DNA of 5,885 nt, taken from the NCBI GenBank assembly GCA_019456245.1, contig VRUF01000188.1, positions 1 through 5,885 of the forward strand. Reading direction: 5' to 3'. A model generated the notes under the pieces. That model was not told where the DNA came from and did not search any database. It saw only the letters and a list, made by a program, of their open reading frames with translations. Every line of letters starts with the position of its first letter. The first letter of the stretch is position 1. This document shows positions 1-5,885 of this stretch, piece by piece. This stretch comes from Planctomycetota bacterium. Its GTDB lineage: Bacteria; Planctomycetota; Phycisphaerae; Sedimentisphaerales; Anaerohalosphaeraceae. A program made the position numbers and the translations under genes.

Positions 1-1
1 T

Positions 2-745
2 GAATACCAACGCCTGACAGCTTCGACAGCAACGTATGCGATATATGACGATCACGACCTTGGCAAGAACGACTGCGCAGGCGGACCTGACCCATTCAAG
101 CCCGCCTGGAAATTTCAAGCCTGGCGGGTATTTAAGGAAAACTGGAACAATCCATACTATGGCGGCGGCGAGAAGCAGCCTGGGTGCTGGTTCGACTTCT
201 CTATTGGCGATGTTGATTTCTTCATGCTCGATAACCGCTACTATCGCTCTTTCGAGGATGGTACCATGCTCGGACCCGTTCAGAAAAAATGGCTTCTCTC
301 AAAATTAAAAGCATCGAAAGCCACCTTCAAAGTCATTGCCTCCGGAACACTGTGGACCAGGTACGCAGATAAGGAAGGGGCCGATTCATGGTGGGGTGTG
401 AAAGAAGAACGACAGGAGATATTTACATTTATCGACAAAAATAAAATAGACGGCGTCATCCTCATCTCTGCTGATCGGCACCGTTCAGATGTTTACAAAA
501 TTGAAAGGCCCAATGGGTATGACCTTTACGAATTTGAAAGCTCCAAGTTGACTAACATGCATACACATGGTACAAATGAAAAGGCTTTATTTTCCTACAA
601 TCAAGGGAACTTTTTCGGCATGCTGAAATTCGATCTAAGCAAAACCGATCCTGAGGTTACCTTCGAATGCATTACCATAGACAAAAAGAGTGTTTATGAT
701 ATGACCCTTAAACATAGTCAGTTACAGGCCAAGAGAAAGGAATAG
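2..745 (+). CDS. PhoD-like alkaline phosphatase / metallophosphatase, C-terminal part (5' end outside window)
   Basis: The frame is open from the left edge to TAG at 743-745, giving 247 residues with no start codon of its own in the window. The PhoD-like metallophosphatase pattern is visible in order: YDDHD at partial residues 15-19 (the family's W/Y-D-D-H-E/D motif, equivalent to GNHE of calcineurin-like phosphatases), LDNRYYR at about 76-82 (the D-x-R-x-x-R signature), a P-x-Q-x-x-W-L segment at about 92-98, and ISADRH at about 155-160 (equivalent to the terminal GD/AD-x-H metal-ligand motif). Family members hydrolyse phosphate mono- or diesters using a metal centre and are usually exported. 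Family proteins are about 400-800 residues, so the N-terminal half with the first metal ligands and any signal peptide is missing. It sits 3 bp upstream of the next gene, suggesting an operon. Substrate cannot be told from sequence. An ATG at 224 is internal and must not be taken as the start, because strong homology-type motifs precede it. Confidence 0.87.
   Translation, partial: EYQRLTASTATYAIYDDHDLGKNDCAGGPDPFKPAWKFQAWRVFKENWNNPYYGGGEKQPGCWFDFSIGDVDFFMLDNRYYRSFEDGTMLGPVQKKWLLSKLKASKATFKVIASGTLWTRYADKEGADSWWGVKEERQEIFTFIDKNKIDGVILISADRHRSDVYKIERPNGYDLYEFESSKLTNMHTHGTNEKALFSYNQGNFFGMLKFDLSKTDPEVTFECITIDKKSVYDMTLKHSQLQAKRKE
736..741 (+). promoter_or_regulatory. Ribosome binding site of the oxidoreductase gene
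   Basis: AAAGGA lies 7 nt before the GTG at 749, inside the last codons of the phosphatase gene. It supports GTG 749 rather than the in-frame ATG at 782 as the start, and suggests translational coupling of the two genes. Confidence 0.6.
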
Positions 746-748
746 ATT

Positions 749-2173
749 GTGCGTATAAGGAGAAGAAGTTTCCTAAAAGGGATGGCAGGTGTCTCAGCTG
801 GATTATTGTTGCCCACACACCGTGTGCTTGGTGCCAACGAGCGCGTCAATGTCGCTGTGGCCGGAATCAACTCACAGGGTAAGGGGCACATCAAAGCTTT
901 CCACAATCTGGAGAATGTAAACGTGATCGCAATTTGCGACCCCGACTCGGAGGTACTGAACAAGTGTGCCGAGTATGCCCCTGGTGCCAGGTTGATCCGT
1001 GACTACCGCAAGGTTTTGGAGATGAAAGATCTCGACGCGCTGGTCATCGCAACACCGAACCATTGGCATTCACCGATGACCATAGCGGCCTGTCAGGCAG
1101 GCAAACATGTCTACGTCGAAAAACCGGTCAGCCACTGCATATGGGAAGGTCGGCAGATGTGTGATGCCAGAAAAAAATACAAACGAGTCGTTCAAGCCGG
1201 TACACAGCAGCTATCCTGCCCGGCACCGACCGAATGCGGTGAGGATATTCGGTCGGGAAAATACGGCAAGGTTAAATGGGTGCACTGCTTTAAGATGCAT
1301 GACCGTCCCAGTAACGGCAAACGCGATAAGCCGATGGTGATACCGGATAACATCGATTATAACCTGTGGGCAGGCCCTGCGCCGATGGATCCGGTCTACC
1401 GCGATAACTTCCACTACGACTGGCATTGGGACCTGAGATGGGGCGACGGCGAGATGGGCAACTGGGCGGTCCACTATACCAGCGACATCTGTTTCATGTT
1501 GGGTTGGAAAGAAATGCCCGACAGTGTCATGTCAGCCGGAGGGCGTTTTCGATGGGACGACGCCGCCGATGCGCCGAACATGATCTTTTCCATGATGGAG
1601 CACAAGGGCATACCGATGACAGTAGAGATCCGAGACCTGACGATTTCGAAAGACAGTAAAACCCAGGCCGCCTACATGGGTTTACGCGGCGGTAATATCA
1701 TCATGTGCGAAAAGGCCCTCATCAAGATAAGCCGCGGGGGCGGCACAGCCTACACTCCCGACGGAAAGGAAAAGATCAAAAGGTATGTCGGCAACGGCGG
1801 CCTCGGACATCGGGAAAACTTCATCGATGCCGTCAAGGCCAATGACCACGGGAAACTCAACGCCCCGATCGAGGGTTGCCACGTGAGCTCTGCGATCTGT
1901 CACTTAAGTAACATCTCGTACCGGATCGGCAAGACGGCTTCGCCGGATCTGATTCGCGAAAGGATGAAGGATTACGAAGACATCAAAATAACGGCCGACC
2001 AGCAGATCAAGCAGATCAAGGCCAACGACGACGACATGAGCAAGCTCATCCTGGGCCCAAAGCTCACGTTTGACCCGAAGGTAGAGAAGTTCGTCGGCGA
2101 CGATTCTGCCGAGGCCAACAAACTGCTTCGATACGAGATGCGCAAGGAGTTTGCCGTCCCCGACCGAGTGTGA
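749..2173 (+). CDS. Tat-exported Gfo/Idh/MocA family oxidoreductase (possible NAD-dependent glycosidase relative)
   Basis: Complete 474-residue protein, GTG start to TGA 2171-2173. Residues 4-11 (RRRSFLKG) are a twin-arginine signal followed by a hydrophobic stretch to about residue 21, so export as a folded, cofactor-loaded protein is expected. The Rossmann domain follows: beta strand VNVAVAG at 33-39, a G39-x4-G44-x-G46 nucleotide loop, acidic D64 after the second strand, ATPNHWH at 101-107, and the hallmark EKP at 124-126. The C-terminal sheet domain contains a W-G-x-G-E-M-G-N segment leading to H242 and D246, the region that supplies the catalytic His/Asp in this family. The tail (EANKLLRYEMRKEF.VP) matches the ending common in Planctomycetota members. 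The family oxidises, reduces or, in GH109-type members, hydrolyses sugars through a bound NAD(P). Which of these applies cannot be decided here. It directly follows the phosphatase gene, implying co-expression and a shared extracytoplasmic substrate (inference). Confidence 0.92.
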   Translation: MRIRRRSFLKGMAGVSAGLLLPTHRVLGANERVNVAVAGINSQGKGHIKAFHNLENVNVIAICDPDSEVLNKCAEYAPGARLIRDYRKVLEMKDLDALVIATPNHWHSPMTIAACQAGKHVYVEKPVSHCIWEGRQMCDARKKYKRVVQAGTQQLSCPAPTECGEDIRSGKYGKVKWVHCFKMHDRPSNGKRDKPMVIPDNIDYNLWAGPAPMDPVYRDNFHYDWHWDLRWGDGEMGNWAVHYTSDICFMLGWKEMPDSVMSAGGRFRWDDAADAPNMIFSMMEHKGIPMTVEIRDLTISKDSKTQAAYMGLRGGNIIMCEKALIKISRGGGTAYTPDGKEKIKRYVGNGGLGHRENFIDAVKANDHGKLNAPIEGCHVSSAICHLSNISYRIGKTASPDLIRERMKDYEDIKITADQQIKQIKANDDDMSKLILGPKLTFDPKVEKFVGDDSAEANKLLRYEMRKEFAVPDRV

Positions 2174-2183
2174 CAAAAAATAC

Positions 2184-2213
2184 GGGCTAAATCCCAGAAC
2201 TGGCGTTTTTTTT
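2184..2213 (+). terminator. Weak candidate intrinsic terminator after the oxidoreductase gene
   Basis: An eight-T run at 2206-2213 begins 33 bases after the stop codon and follows a short self-complementary stretch (CCAGAACTGG, 2194-2203) and a GGG/CCC pair (2184-2186 with 2193-2195). The position and T-run fit a terminator. The stem is only 3-4 bp with a very small loop, so it is weak. Confidence 0.25.
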
Positions 2214-2535
2214 AATTTACCCGATTTTAGTCCCCAAGTGAGAAAGTTGGGTTTACTGTGCAAACGGAACCGAATAGATATACCCTTTTTAATGTTACAA
2301 TGTCCATATAACTTAAATCTCTTGTAATAATGGTGTGTCTTTACCAACAAAACCATATCATAATACCAATTCCTACTAAAAAATTGCGAGTTAATGCGTG
2401 GGTAAGTACCTTTCCAATAAGGCATTATGATTTTCAACGCGGAATTTTATTACCTTAAAAGGGTATAACTCAAGCTTTTTCAATTAACGACGGGAAAATA
2501 ATCATTTTTTTGGATTAGAGCTTTTTTTTGGGATA

Positions 2536-2563
2536 TTGGTCCGAGAAAACCTTCTTTTATTAT
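2536..2563 (+). promoter_or_regulatory. Candidate sigma70-type promoter for the giant coiled-coil gene
   Basis: TTGGTC (2536-2541) and TATTAT (2558-2563) are separated by 16 bp. The -10 matches the consensus at 5 of 6 bases and the -35 only at TTG. Initiation near 2570 would leave a leader of roughly 75 nt. In such AT-rich DNA a match of this quality arises easily by chance. Confidence 0.25.
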
Positions 2564-2636
2564 AGAAAAATGGGCATAGTGCCGATAAATATCAGGTACG
2601 CGGTATGTTTAGTTAAGCTTTTTTGTCCTGTCCTGA

Positions 2637-2642
2637 TAGGTG
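2637..2642 (+). promoter_or_regulatory. Ribosome binding site of the giant coiled-coil gene
   Basis: TAGGTG, with AGG at 2638-2640, ends its core 6 nt before ATG 2647. The frame is closed by TAA at 2614-2616. The only other possible start in between is TTG at 2623, which has no purine-rich sequence before it, so ATG 2647 is preferred. Confidence 0.45.
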
Positions 2643-2646
2643 TGCT

Positions 2647-5600
2647 ATGGCCCCATTTAAGATCAAACCACAAACTGTGAAGCTGCTTGCAAAGGCAATA
2701 AGTAAAGCTAAGTTCAGGGAGGCGAAGGGTCAAAAGCGGATTGTTAACAAGACCGATGCTGTTATTAATAAGTTCGTCAGCAGAGTTAGGAAAGATGCAG
2801 ATCGCAAGGCGAAGGTGTATGGCAACGGCATAGAGAGTTTGAGGGCTGAATCTCAAAAGTTAATTGAAAAAATCGAAACTGAGTCGGCAGCGAAAGAAGC
2901 CGGCTATGAAAAAACGATAGCCAGACTGATGAAAGAACTTGAAGGTACTGTAGATCGGGCCTGGGGTGAGGCAGAGTTGACGATCGCAAAGATTACGGCA
3001 GAATCGGGGGAGAAAGAGGCAGAATTAAAAAAAACCATATCGGTTCTTAAAGCGGAAGTTCAGGCGAAATCGAAGGCTTGCGAAGATCAGATCGATGAGA
3101 TCAGTACATCAAGCGAAGAAAGTATCTGTAGAATCAAATCAGATGTGGCCCAAGCCAGCGGGAAGGTTCGTACTGATGCCGATGAGATGGTTTCGAGGGT
3201 CAAGGCTGAATGTGAAAAGCGTATGAGCCGGGTTAAGAGCGAGTGCGAAGAAAGTATCTGCATAGCTAAGGCCGAGGGTGAGGCGTCTAATTTTAAGATC
3301 CGGGCGGAATTTGCGGCAAAAGAAAAGAAGAATGAGGCGGCAGTTGCGGGGGCTCTTTCTGAGCTGGAAGATAAGATCGCTGGGGTTCGGAGCGAAACGG
3401 AGAGGGCAATTGCGCGAGTTATTCGTGAGTCCGCCTCGAAAGAGGCTAAATTAAAGGAAACGACATCGAGTCTTAAAGCGGAATTGCAAGATCGATCAAG
3501 TTCTTACGAAGATGAGGCTTCGAGAATCAAGAGCGAGTCCCAGGAGGCAATTGCGCGAGTTATTCGTGAGGCCGCCTCGAAAGAGGCTAAATTAAAGGAA
3601 ACGACATCGAGTCTGAAAGCGGAATTGCAAGATCGATCAAGTTCTTACGAAGATGAGGCTTCGAGAATCAAGAGCGAGTCCCAGGAAAGAGTTTCTGCGG
3701 TAAAAACTGAGTGTGAAGAAATGATATTGCGGGTTAAGGTCGAAGTTGAGAAGGCGATGAAGGCTGAGTACGATAAGATGCGTAAAATTGAGGCAGAATG
3801 CAAAGATGCGGTATCCAGTGCCAAGGCAGAGACAGAGACGGTGGCGGTTAAATCGAGTGCTGCAATAGCTAAATTCGAGACAGAGGCAGCGAAGTCTTTG
3901 GCAGATGACAGAGCCAAAGGGGATGCAGTTGTCTCGTCGCTGAAAGCTGAGATGGACAGGCAATCACAAGGTTACGAAGATCAGATCGCTAAGATCGGTG
4001 CAGAGTCCGCGAAAACGATAGCGAAAGTTAGCCGAGAATCTGAAGAAAAAATCGGACGTATCAAGGCCGAAGCAGGGGAGATGCTGAAAGAAGAAAATGA
4101 GGCGAGAAGTGCGGCCCAGGGCAGGGCAAAAGAGGAAGGTGCCGCGAGAGTTAAAGCCGAAGCGGAATCGAAACTGCATTTAGAAGAGAAGATGCTGGCT
4201 GTTGAGGCTAAAGCCAAGACCGAAGAACTTCTGGAAGCTGAAACGAAAGCAAGGTCGCAGGCAGAGGCTAGGTTCAGGGGGCAGGTCCAGGCAATTTTGA
4301 AAGCCGAAACGGAGAGAAGGGACGAACTTGAATCGAGTTTGCGAGCGAAGATAGACGCTCAGTCCAACAGGCTTGAGCGTGTCAATACTGCCGCGCAACG
4401 GGCGGTGGCGAAGGTTAAACTGGCCGCCAGTGAGAGAGAAAAGTCATATAACGAGAGTATGTCCAGGGCCAGTTCTGAGCATGAGTGGGCGGTGAAGAAG
4501 TTGAAGGCGAAATTTGAGGATATGCTGCGTAAGATCAAGGCCGGGTCTCAGGAGAGGGTTTCTTCGGAGATAAAGGCACGTGAGTGGGCCGAGAAGATAG
4601 CCGCAGCGGAGTCGAAGGCAAGGGTCGAAGCGGACGAGAAGGCTAAACAGGAAGCTGAGAGAAGGGTTGGGATAGAGCAGGAGGCGAAGTCTCAGTTTGA
4701 AGAAAAGAGGAAGGCTTTTGAGAAGGCGATTTCCAGGAGTAAAGAATATTTGAAGGCTGAAACAGAAGCGCGAAAAAAGGTCGAAGTAGGATTACAGACT
4801 GAGATAAAGAAAAGATTGGGCATTGTACTTGAACTTCAGGACAAGATCGACAGTCAAGCCAAGCAGATATCGAGGATACAGACTACTACCGAGAGAGTTA
4901 TCGAGCGGGTAAAACTGGCCGCTGGGGAAAAAGAAAAGACTGGTACCGAGCGGATATCGCAAATCAAGTCCGAATGCGCAGAGAGTATCGCAAGGGTGAA
5001 ATCGGCATATTCCGATGAGATAGCGAAGATCAAGGTAGCTGTTGGCGGACATATTGCCAGGGAAAAGGAGCGTGCCGATAAGTGTGTTGAGGCGGCAACG
5101 AAGGTTAAAGCTGCCGCGCATGAGTCTGTTGCTGGAATAAAGGCCGAATTTGCCGCGAAAGAAAAGTGTCATGAGCAAGCAATAGTGGCGACAAAACGCG
5201 AACTTAAAGATAAGATCGTGCAGATGGTGAGCAAGGCGGATCAGAAAATTAAACAAGCTCGTGCAGGTGCCGTGAAAATAGTTGGTAAGATCAAGGCCGA
5301 GTCCGAACAATCGGTTGCGAATGCGGAGACAATGTTTGGGGTCAGGGTATCGAAGCTTGAGGATGATTCGACAGAGGCGATAAAACAGGAACGAATGAAA
5401 GCCGCTGCGGCATTGTCAGCTCTTAAAGCTGAAATGGCTCAGCGATCAAAGGGGCATGAAGATCAAGTCGCCAAGATCAAGGCCGAGTCCGAAGCTGTGC
5501 TATCCAAACTCAAGACCGATTGTAAGTCGCTGATTTCGGTTATCAAATCCGATGCCGAAATGAAATTGTCTCAGGAGTCGAAGGCGAGGGTTTCTACAGA

Positions 5601-5885
5601 GCAGGCAGTGGTCGCAGAATCTGTAGCGAAGAGCAAAGCAGAAGCTAGGGCAAAGGCGCAAGAAAAGTTGAAAGCTGCTGCAGAAGCCAGATTACAGGCG
5701 GTGGTAGAGAAAGCTAAGGAACTTGAATCCGATCTTGAGGCGAGTATAGAGGCGAAATCGAACAGGATAGCCAGGATCAAGTCGGCTATGGATGAAAAAG
5801 AAAATACTTACCGCAAGTTGGTATCGCAATTGAAGCAAAAGGCGGATGACTCGGCGGCGATCGCAGCTAAGGCGGTGGCTAAATC
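2647..5885 (+). CDS. Giant proline-free hendecad/coiled-coil protein, N-terminal 1079 residues (3' end outside window)
   Basis: The frame opens at ATG 2647 and has no stop to the window edge, giving 1079 complete codons plus two bases. I translated it codon by codon. Residues 1-58 form a basic head with 18 K/R and 4 D/E. From about residue 62 onward the chain is a continuous run of K, E, A, S, R with I/V/L/M spaced 3-4 apart, typical of a long amphipathic helix or coiled coil. The only prolines are residues 3 and 8. Only three tryptophans (106, 614, 647) and eleven cysteines occur. A recurrent element [I/V]-K-[A/S/T]-E repeats at 11-residue steps, with occasional 7-residue steps, over the whole length. 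There is no Walker A motif, signal peptide or membrane segment in the visible part, so it is not recognisably SMC/Rad50 or a receptor. I do not recognise a named family. A filament-forming or scaffold protein is the most natural guess, but it is inference. The gene is separated from the upstream operon by 473 bp and is likely transcribed on its own. Confidence 0.9.
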   Translation, partial: MAPFKIKPQTVKLLAKAISKAKFREAKGQKRIVNKTDAVINKFVSRVRKDADRKAKVYGNGIESLRAESQKLIEKIETESAAKEAGYEKTIARLMKELEGTVDRAWGEAELTIAKITAESGEKEAELKKTISVLKAEVQAKSKACEDQIDEISTSSEESICRIKSDVAQASGKVRTDADEMVSRVKAECEKRMSRVKSECEESICIAKAEGEASNFKIRAEFAAKEKKNEAAVAGALSELEDKIAGVRSETERAIARVIRESASKEAKLKETTSSLKAELQDRSSSYEDEASRIKSESQEAIARVIREAASKEAKLKETTSSLKAELQDRSSSYEDEASRIKSESQERVSAVKTECEEMILRVKVEVEKAMKAEYDKMRKIEAECKDAVSSAKAETETVAVKSSAAIAKFETEAAKSLADDRAKGDAVVSSLKAEMDRQSQGYEDQIAKIGAESAKTIAKVSRESEEKIGRIKAEAGEMLKEENEARSAAQGRAKEEGAARVKAEAESKLHLEEKMLAVEAKAKTEELLEAETKARSQAEARFRGQVQAILKAETERRDELESSLRAKIDAQSNRLERVNTAAQRAVAKVKLAASEREKSYNESMSRASSEHEWAVKKLKAKFEDMLRKIKAGSQERVSSEIKAREWAEKIAAAESKARVEADEKAKQEAERRVGIEQEAKSQFEEKRKAFEKAISRSKEYLKAETEARKKVEVGLQTEIKKRLGIVLELQDKIDSQAKQISRIQTTTERVIERVKLAAGEKEKTGTERISQIKSECAESIARVKSAYSDEIAKIKVAVGGHIAREKERADKCVEAATKVKAAAHESVAGIKAEFAAKEKCHEQAIVATKRELKDKIVQMVSKADQKIKQARAGAVKIVGKIKAESEQSVANAETMFGVRVSKLEDDSTEAIKQERMKAAAALSALKAEMAQRSKGHEDQVAKIKAESEAVLSKLKTDCKSLISVIKSDAEMKLSQESKARVSTEQAVVAESVAKSKAEARAKAQEKLKAAAEARLQAVVEKAKELESDLEASIEAKSNRIARIKSAMDEKENTYRKLVSQLKQKADDSAAIAAKAVAK
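3130..3327 (+). repeat. Six consecutive 11-residue (33-bp) hendecad units
   Basis: Units start at residues 162, 173, 184, 195, 206 and 217 (nt 3130, 3163, 3196, 3229, 3262, 3295). The pattern is [R/K]-[I/V]-[K/R]-[A/S/T]-[E/D]-x6: RIKSD, KVRTD, RVKAE, RVKSE, IAKAE, KIRAE. Hydrophobic or small residues fall at a 4-4-3 spacing within each unit, for example V185, C189, M193, V196, C200, I204. This is the hendecad layout known from weakly right-handed coiled coils. It is conserved at protein level and degenerate in DNA. Confidence 0.8.
3405..3686 (+). repeat. Tandem duplication, two 141-bp copies (47 residues each)
   Basis: Copy 1 is 3405-3545 and copy 2 is 3546-3686, directly adjacent. I find two differences: T3430 versus G3571 (Ser to Ala) and T3474 versus G3615 (silent, Leu). 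The length is a multiple of 3, so the frame is kept. The near identity contrasts with the strongly diverged repeats elsewhere in the gene and marks a recent duplication. Confidence 0.95.
4348..5034 (+). repeat. Diverged internal repeat with 165-residue (495-bp) period
   Basis: Residues 568-631 (4348-4539) align without gaps to residues 733-796 (4843-5034). In the first 38 positions 16 are identical, including KID, VKLAA and E-x-E-K. The offset of 165 residues equals 15 hendecads. A third partial relative lies at residues 1025-1044 (5719-5778), matching residues 560-579 (4324-4383) at 12 of 20 positions, including ELES and SNR. Confidence 0.65.

Larger units (their letters stand above)
2174..2646. 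other. AT-rich intergenic region with repeated T-tracts
   Basis: This 473-bp stretch has stops in all plus frames and no convincing gene. It is clearly more AT-rich than its flanks. T-runs of 5-8 bases stand at about 2206-2213, 2475-2479, 2505-2511, 2522-2529 and 2618-2623, three of them preceded by AGC (AGCTTTTT near 2473, 2519 and 2616). A small inverted repeat CCCAA/TTGGG lies at 2233-2237 and 2247-2251. No tRNA, riboswitch or mobile-element end was recognised. It probably separates the upstream operon from the coiled-coil gene and holds the promoter of the latter. Confidence 0.6.
3046..5490 (+). repeat. Dispersed 23-residue module LKAE-x4-S-x3-ED-x4-I-x3-S, five copies
   Basis: Copies lie at 3046-3114, 3472-3540, 3613-3681 (the second and third are the tandem duplicates), 3940-4008 and 5422-5490. 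Residues L1, K2, A3, E4, S9, E13, D14, I19 and S23 are invariant in all five. Position 12 is Y in three copies, C in one and H in one. Each copy shows an 18-residue step (11+7) from the first K to the next register position, after which 11-residue steps resume in four of the five; in the first tandem copy the duplication interrupts this. They look like old duplications of one structural block. Confidence 0.75.

Noticed and set aside
36..308. 90-codon plus-strand open frame
   Set aside because: It overlaps the phosphatase in another frame, and the phosphatase frame carries the conserved motifs.
2233..2251. CCCAA/TTGGG hairpin as a terminator
   Set aside because: The stem has 5 bp with a 9-nt loop and is followed by only three T's, so it is not convincing by itself.
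1904..2437. 177-codon minus-strand open frame spanning the oxidoreductase 3' end and the gap
   Set aside because: Half of it is the antisense of a clearly coding region, and the rest comes from AT-rich non-coding DNA. No family resemblance was seen.
2560..2989. Minus-strand open frames near the start of the giant gene
   Set aside because: They largely overlap the plus-strand coding start, and no start signal or domain is visible.
3130..3327. LEA group 3-type desiccation protein, suggested by 11-residue repeats rich in K, A and E
   Set aside because: LEA 11-mers have mostly A/T at the apolar positions. Here the seam is I/V/L/M/C, which fits a stable coiled coil better.
3405..3686. CRISPR or transposon-related repeat
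   Set aside because: There are only two long adjacent copies without spacers, in frame within a coding sequence, and no terminal inverted repeats.
3637..4398. Several overlapping 71-108-codon minus-strand open frames
   Set aside because: They are antisense shadows of the repetitive rod. Overlapping frames in two registers with low-complexity S/F/L/A translations are a codon-bias effect.
4792..5310. 172-codon minus-strand open frame
   Set aside because: It lies wholly antisense to the coiled-coil gene. The translation rich in L, F, R, C and S is the expected complement of K/E/A codons, and no ribosome site or recognisable domain is seen.
2647..5885. SMC, Rad50 or other ATPase with a long coil
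   Set aside because: No Walker A (GxxGxGK[S/T]) motif appears in the N-terminal part, where such proteins carry it.

Overview
The window holds three plus-strand protein-coding genes and one AT-rich gap. It most resembles Planctomycetota or a neighbouring PVC-type bacterium. The reasons are a PhoD-like phosphatase next to a Tat-exported Gfo/Idh/MocA oxidoreductase of the kind these genomes carry in many copies, followed by a very long coiled-coil gene. The assignment is an inference from protein style; there is no marker gene here.

Layout. Positions 2-745 are the C-terminal 247 codons of a PhoD-like metallophosphatase that starts outside the window. Three bases later (749-2173), with its ribosome binding site inside the end of the phosphatase gene, comes a complete GTG-initiated, Tat-signal Gfo/Idh/MocA-family protein. 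These two look like one operon, probably acting on phosphorylated or sugar-type substrates outside the cytoplasm. Positions 2174-2646 are AT-rich and non-coding, with several T-tracts, a weak terminator candidate and a weak promoter candidate.

From 2647 to the right edge (5885) a single reading frame stays open for 1079 complete codons and runs off the window. It encodes an extraordinary all-helical protein: after residue 8 there is not one proline, and the composition is dominated by K, E, A, S, R and I/V. The chain is built on an 11-residue (hendecad) repeat interrupted by 7-residue steps. It carries a 141-bp tandem duplication that is 139/141 identical, and longer degenerate modules recur hundreds of residues apart. 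Its N-terminal 58 residues are strongly basic (18 K/R against 4 D/E). I see no ATPase motif, signal peptide or membrane segment in the visible part. This protein is the novel element of the window: a giant hendecad rod of unknown function, plausibly a filament or scaffold, though the role is inference.

No RNA genes, CRISPR arrays, insertion sequences or attachment sites were recognised.
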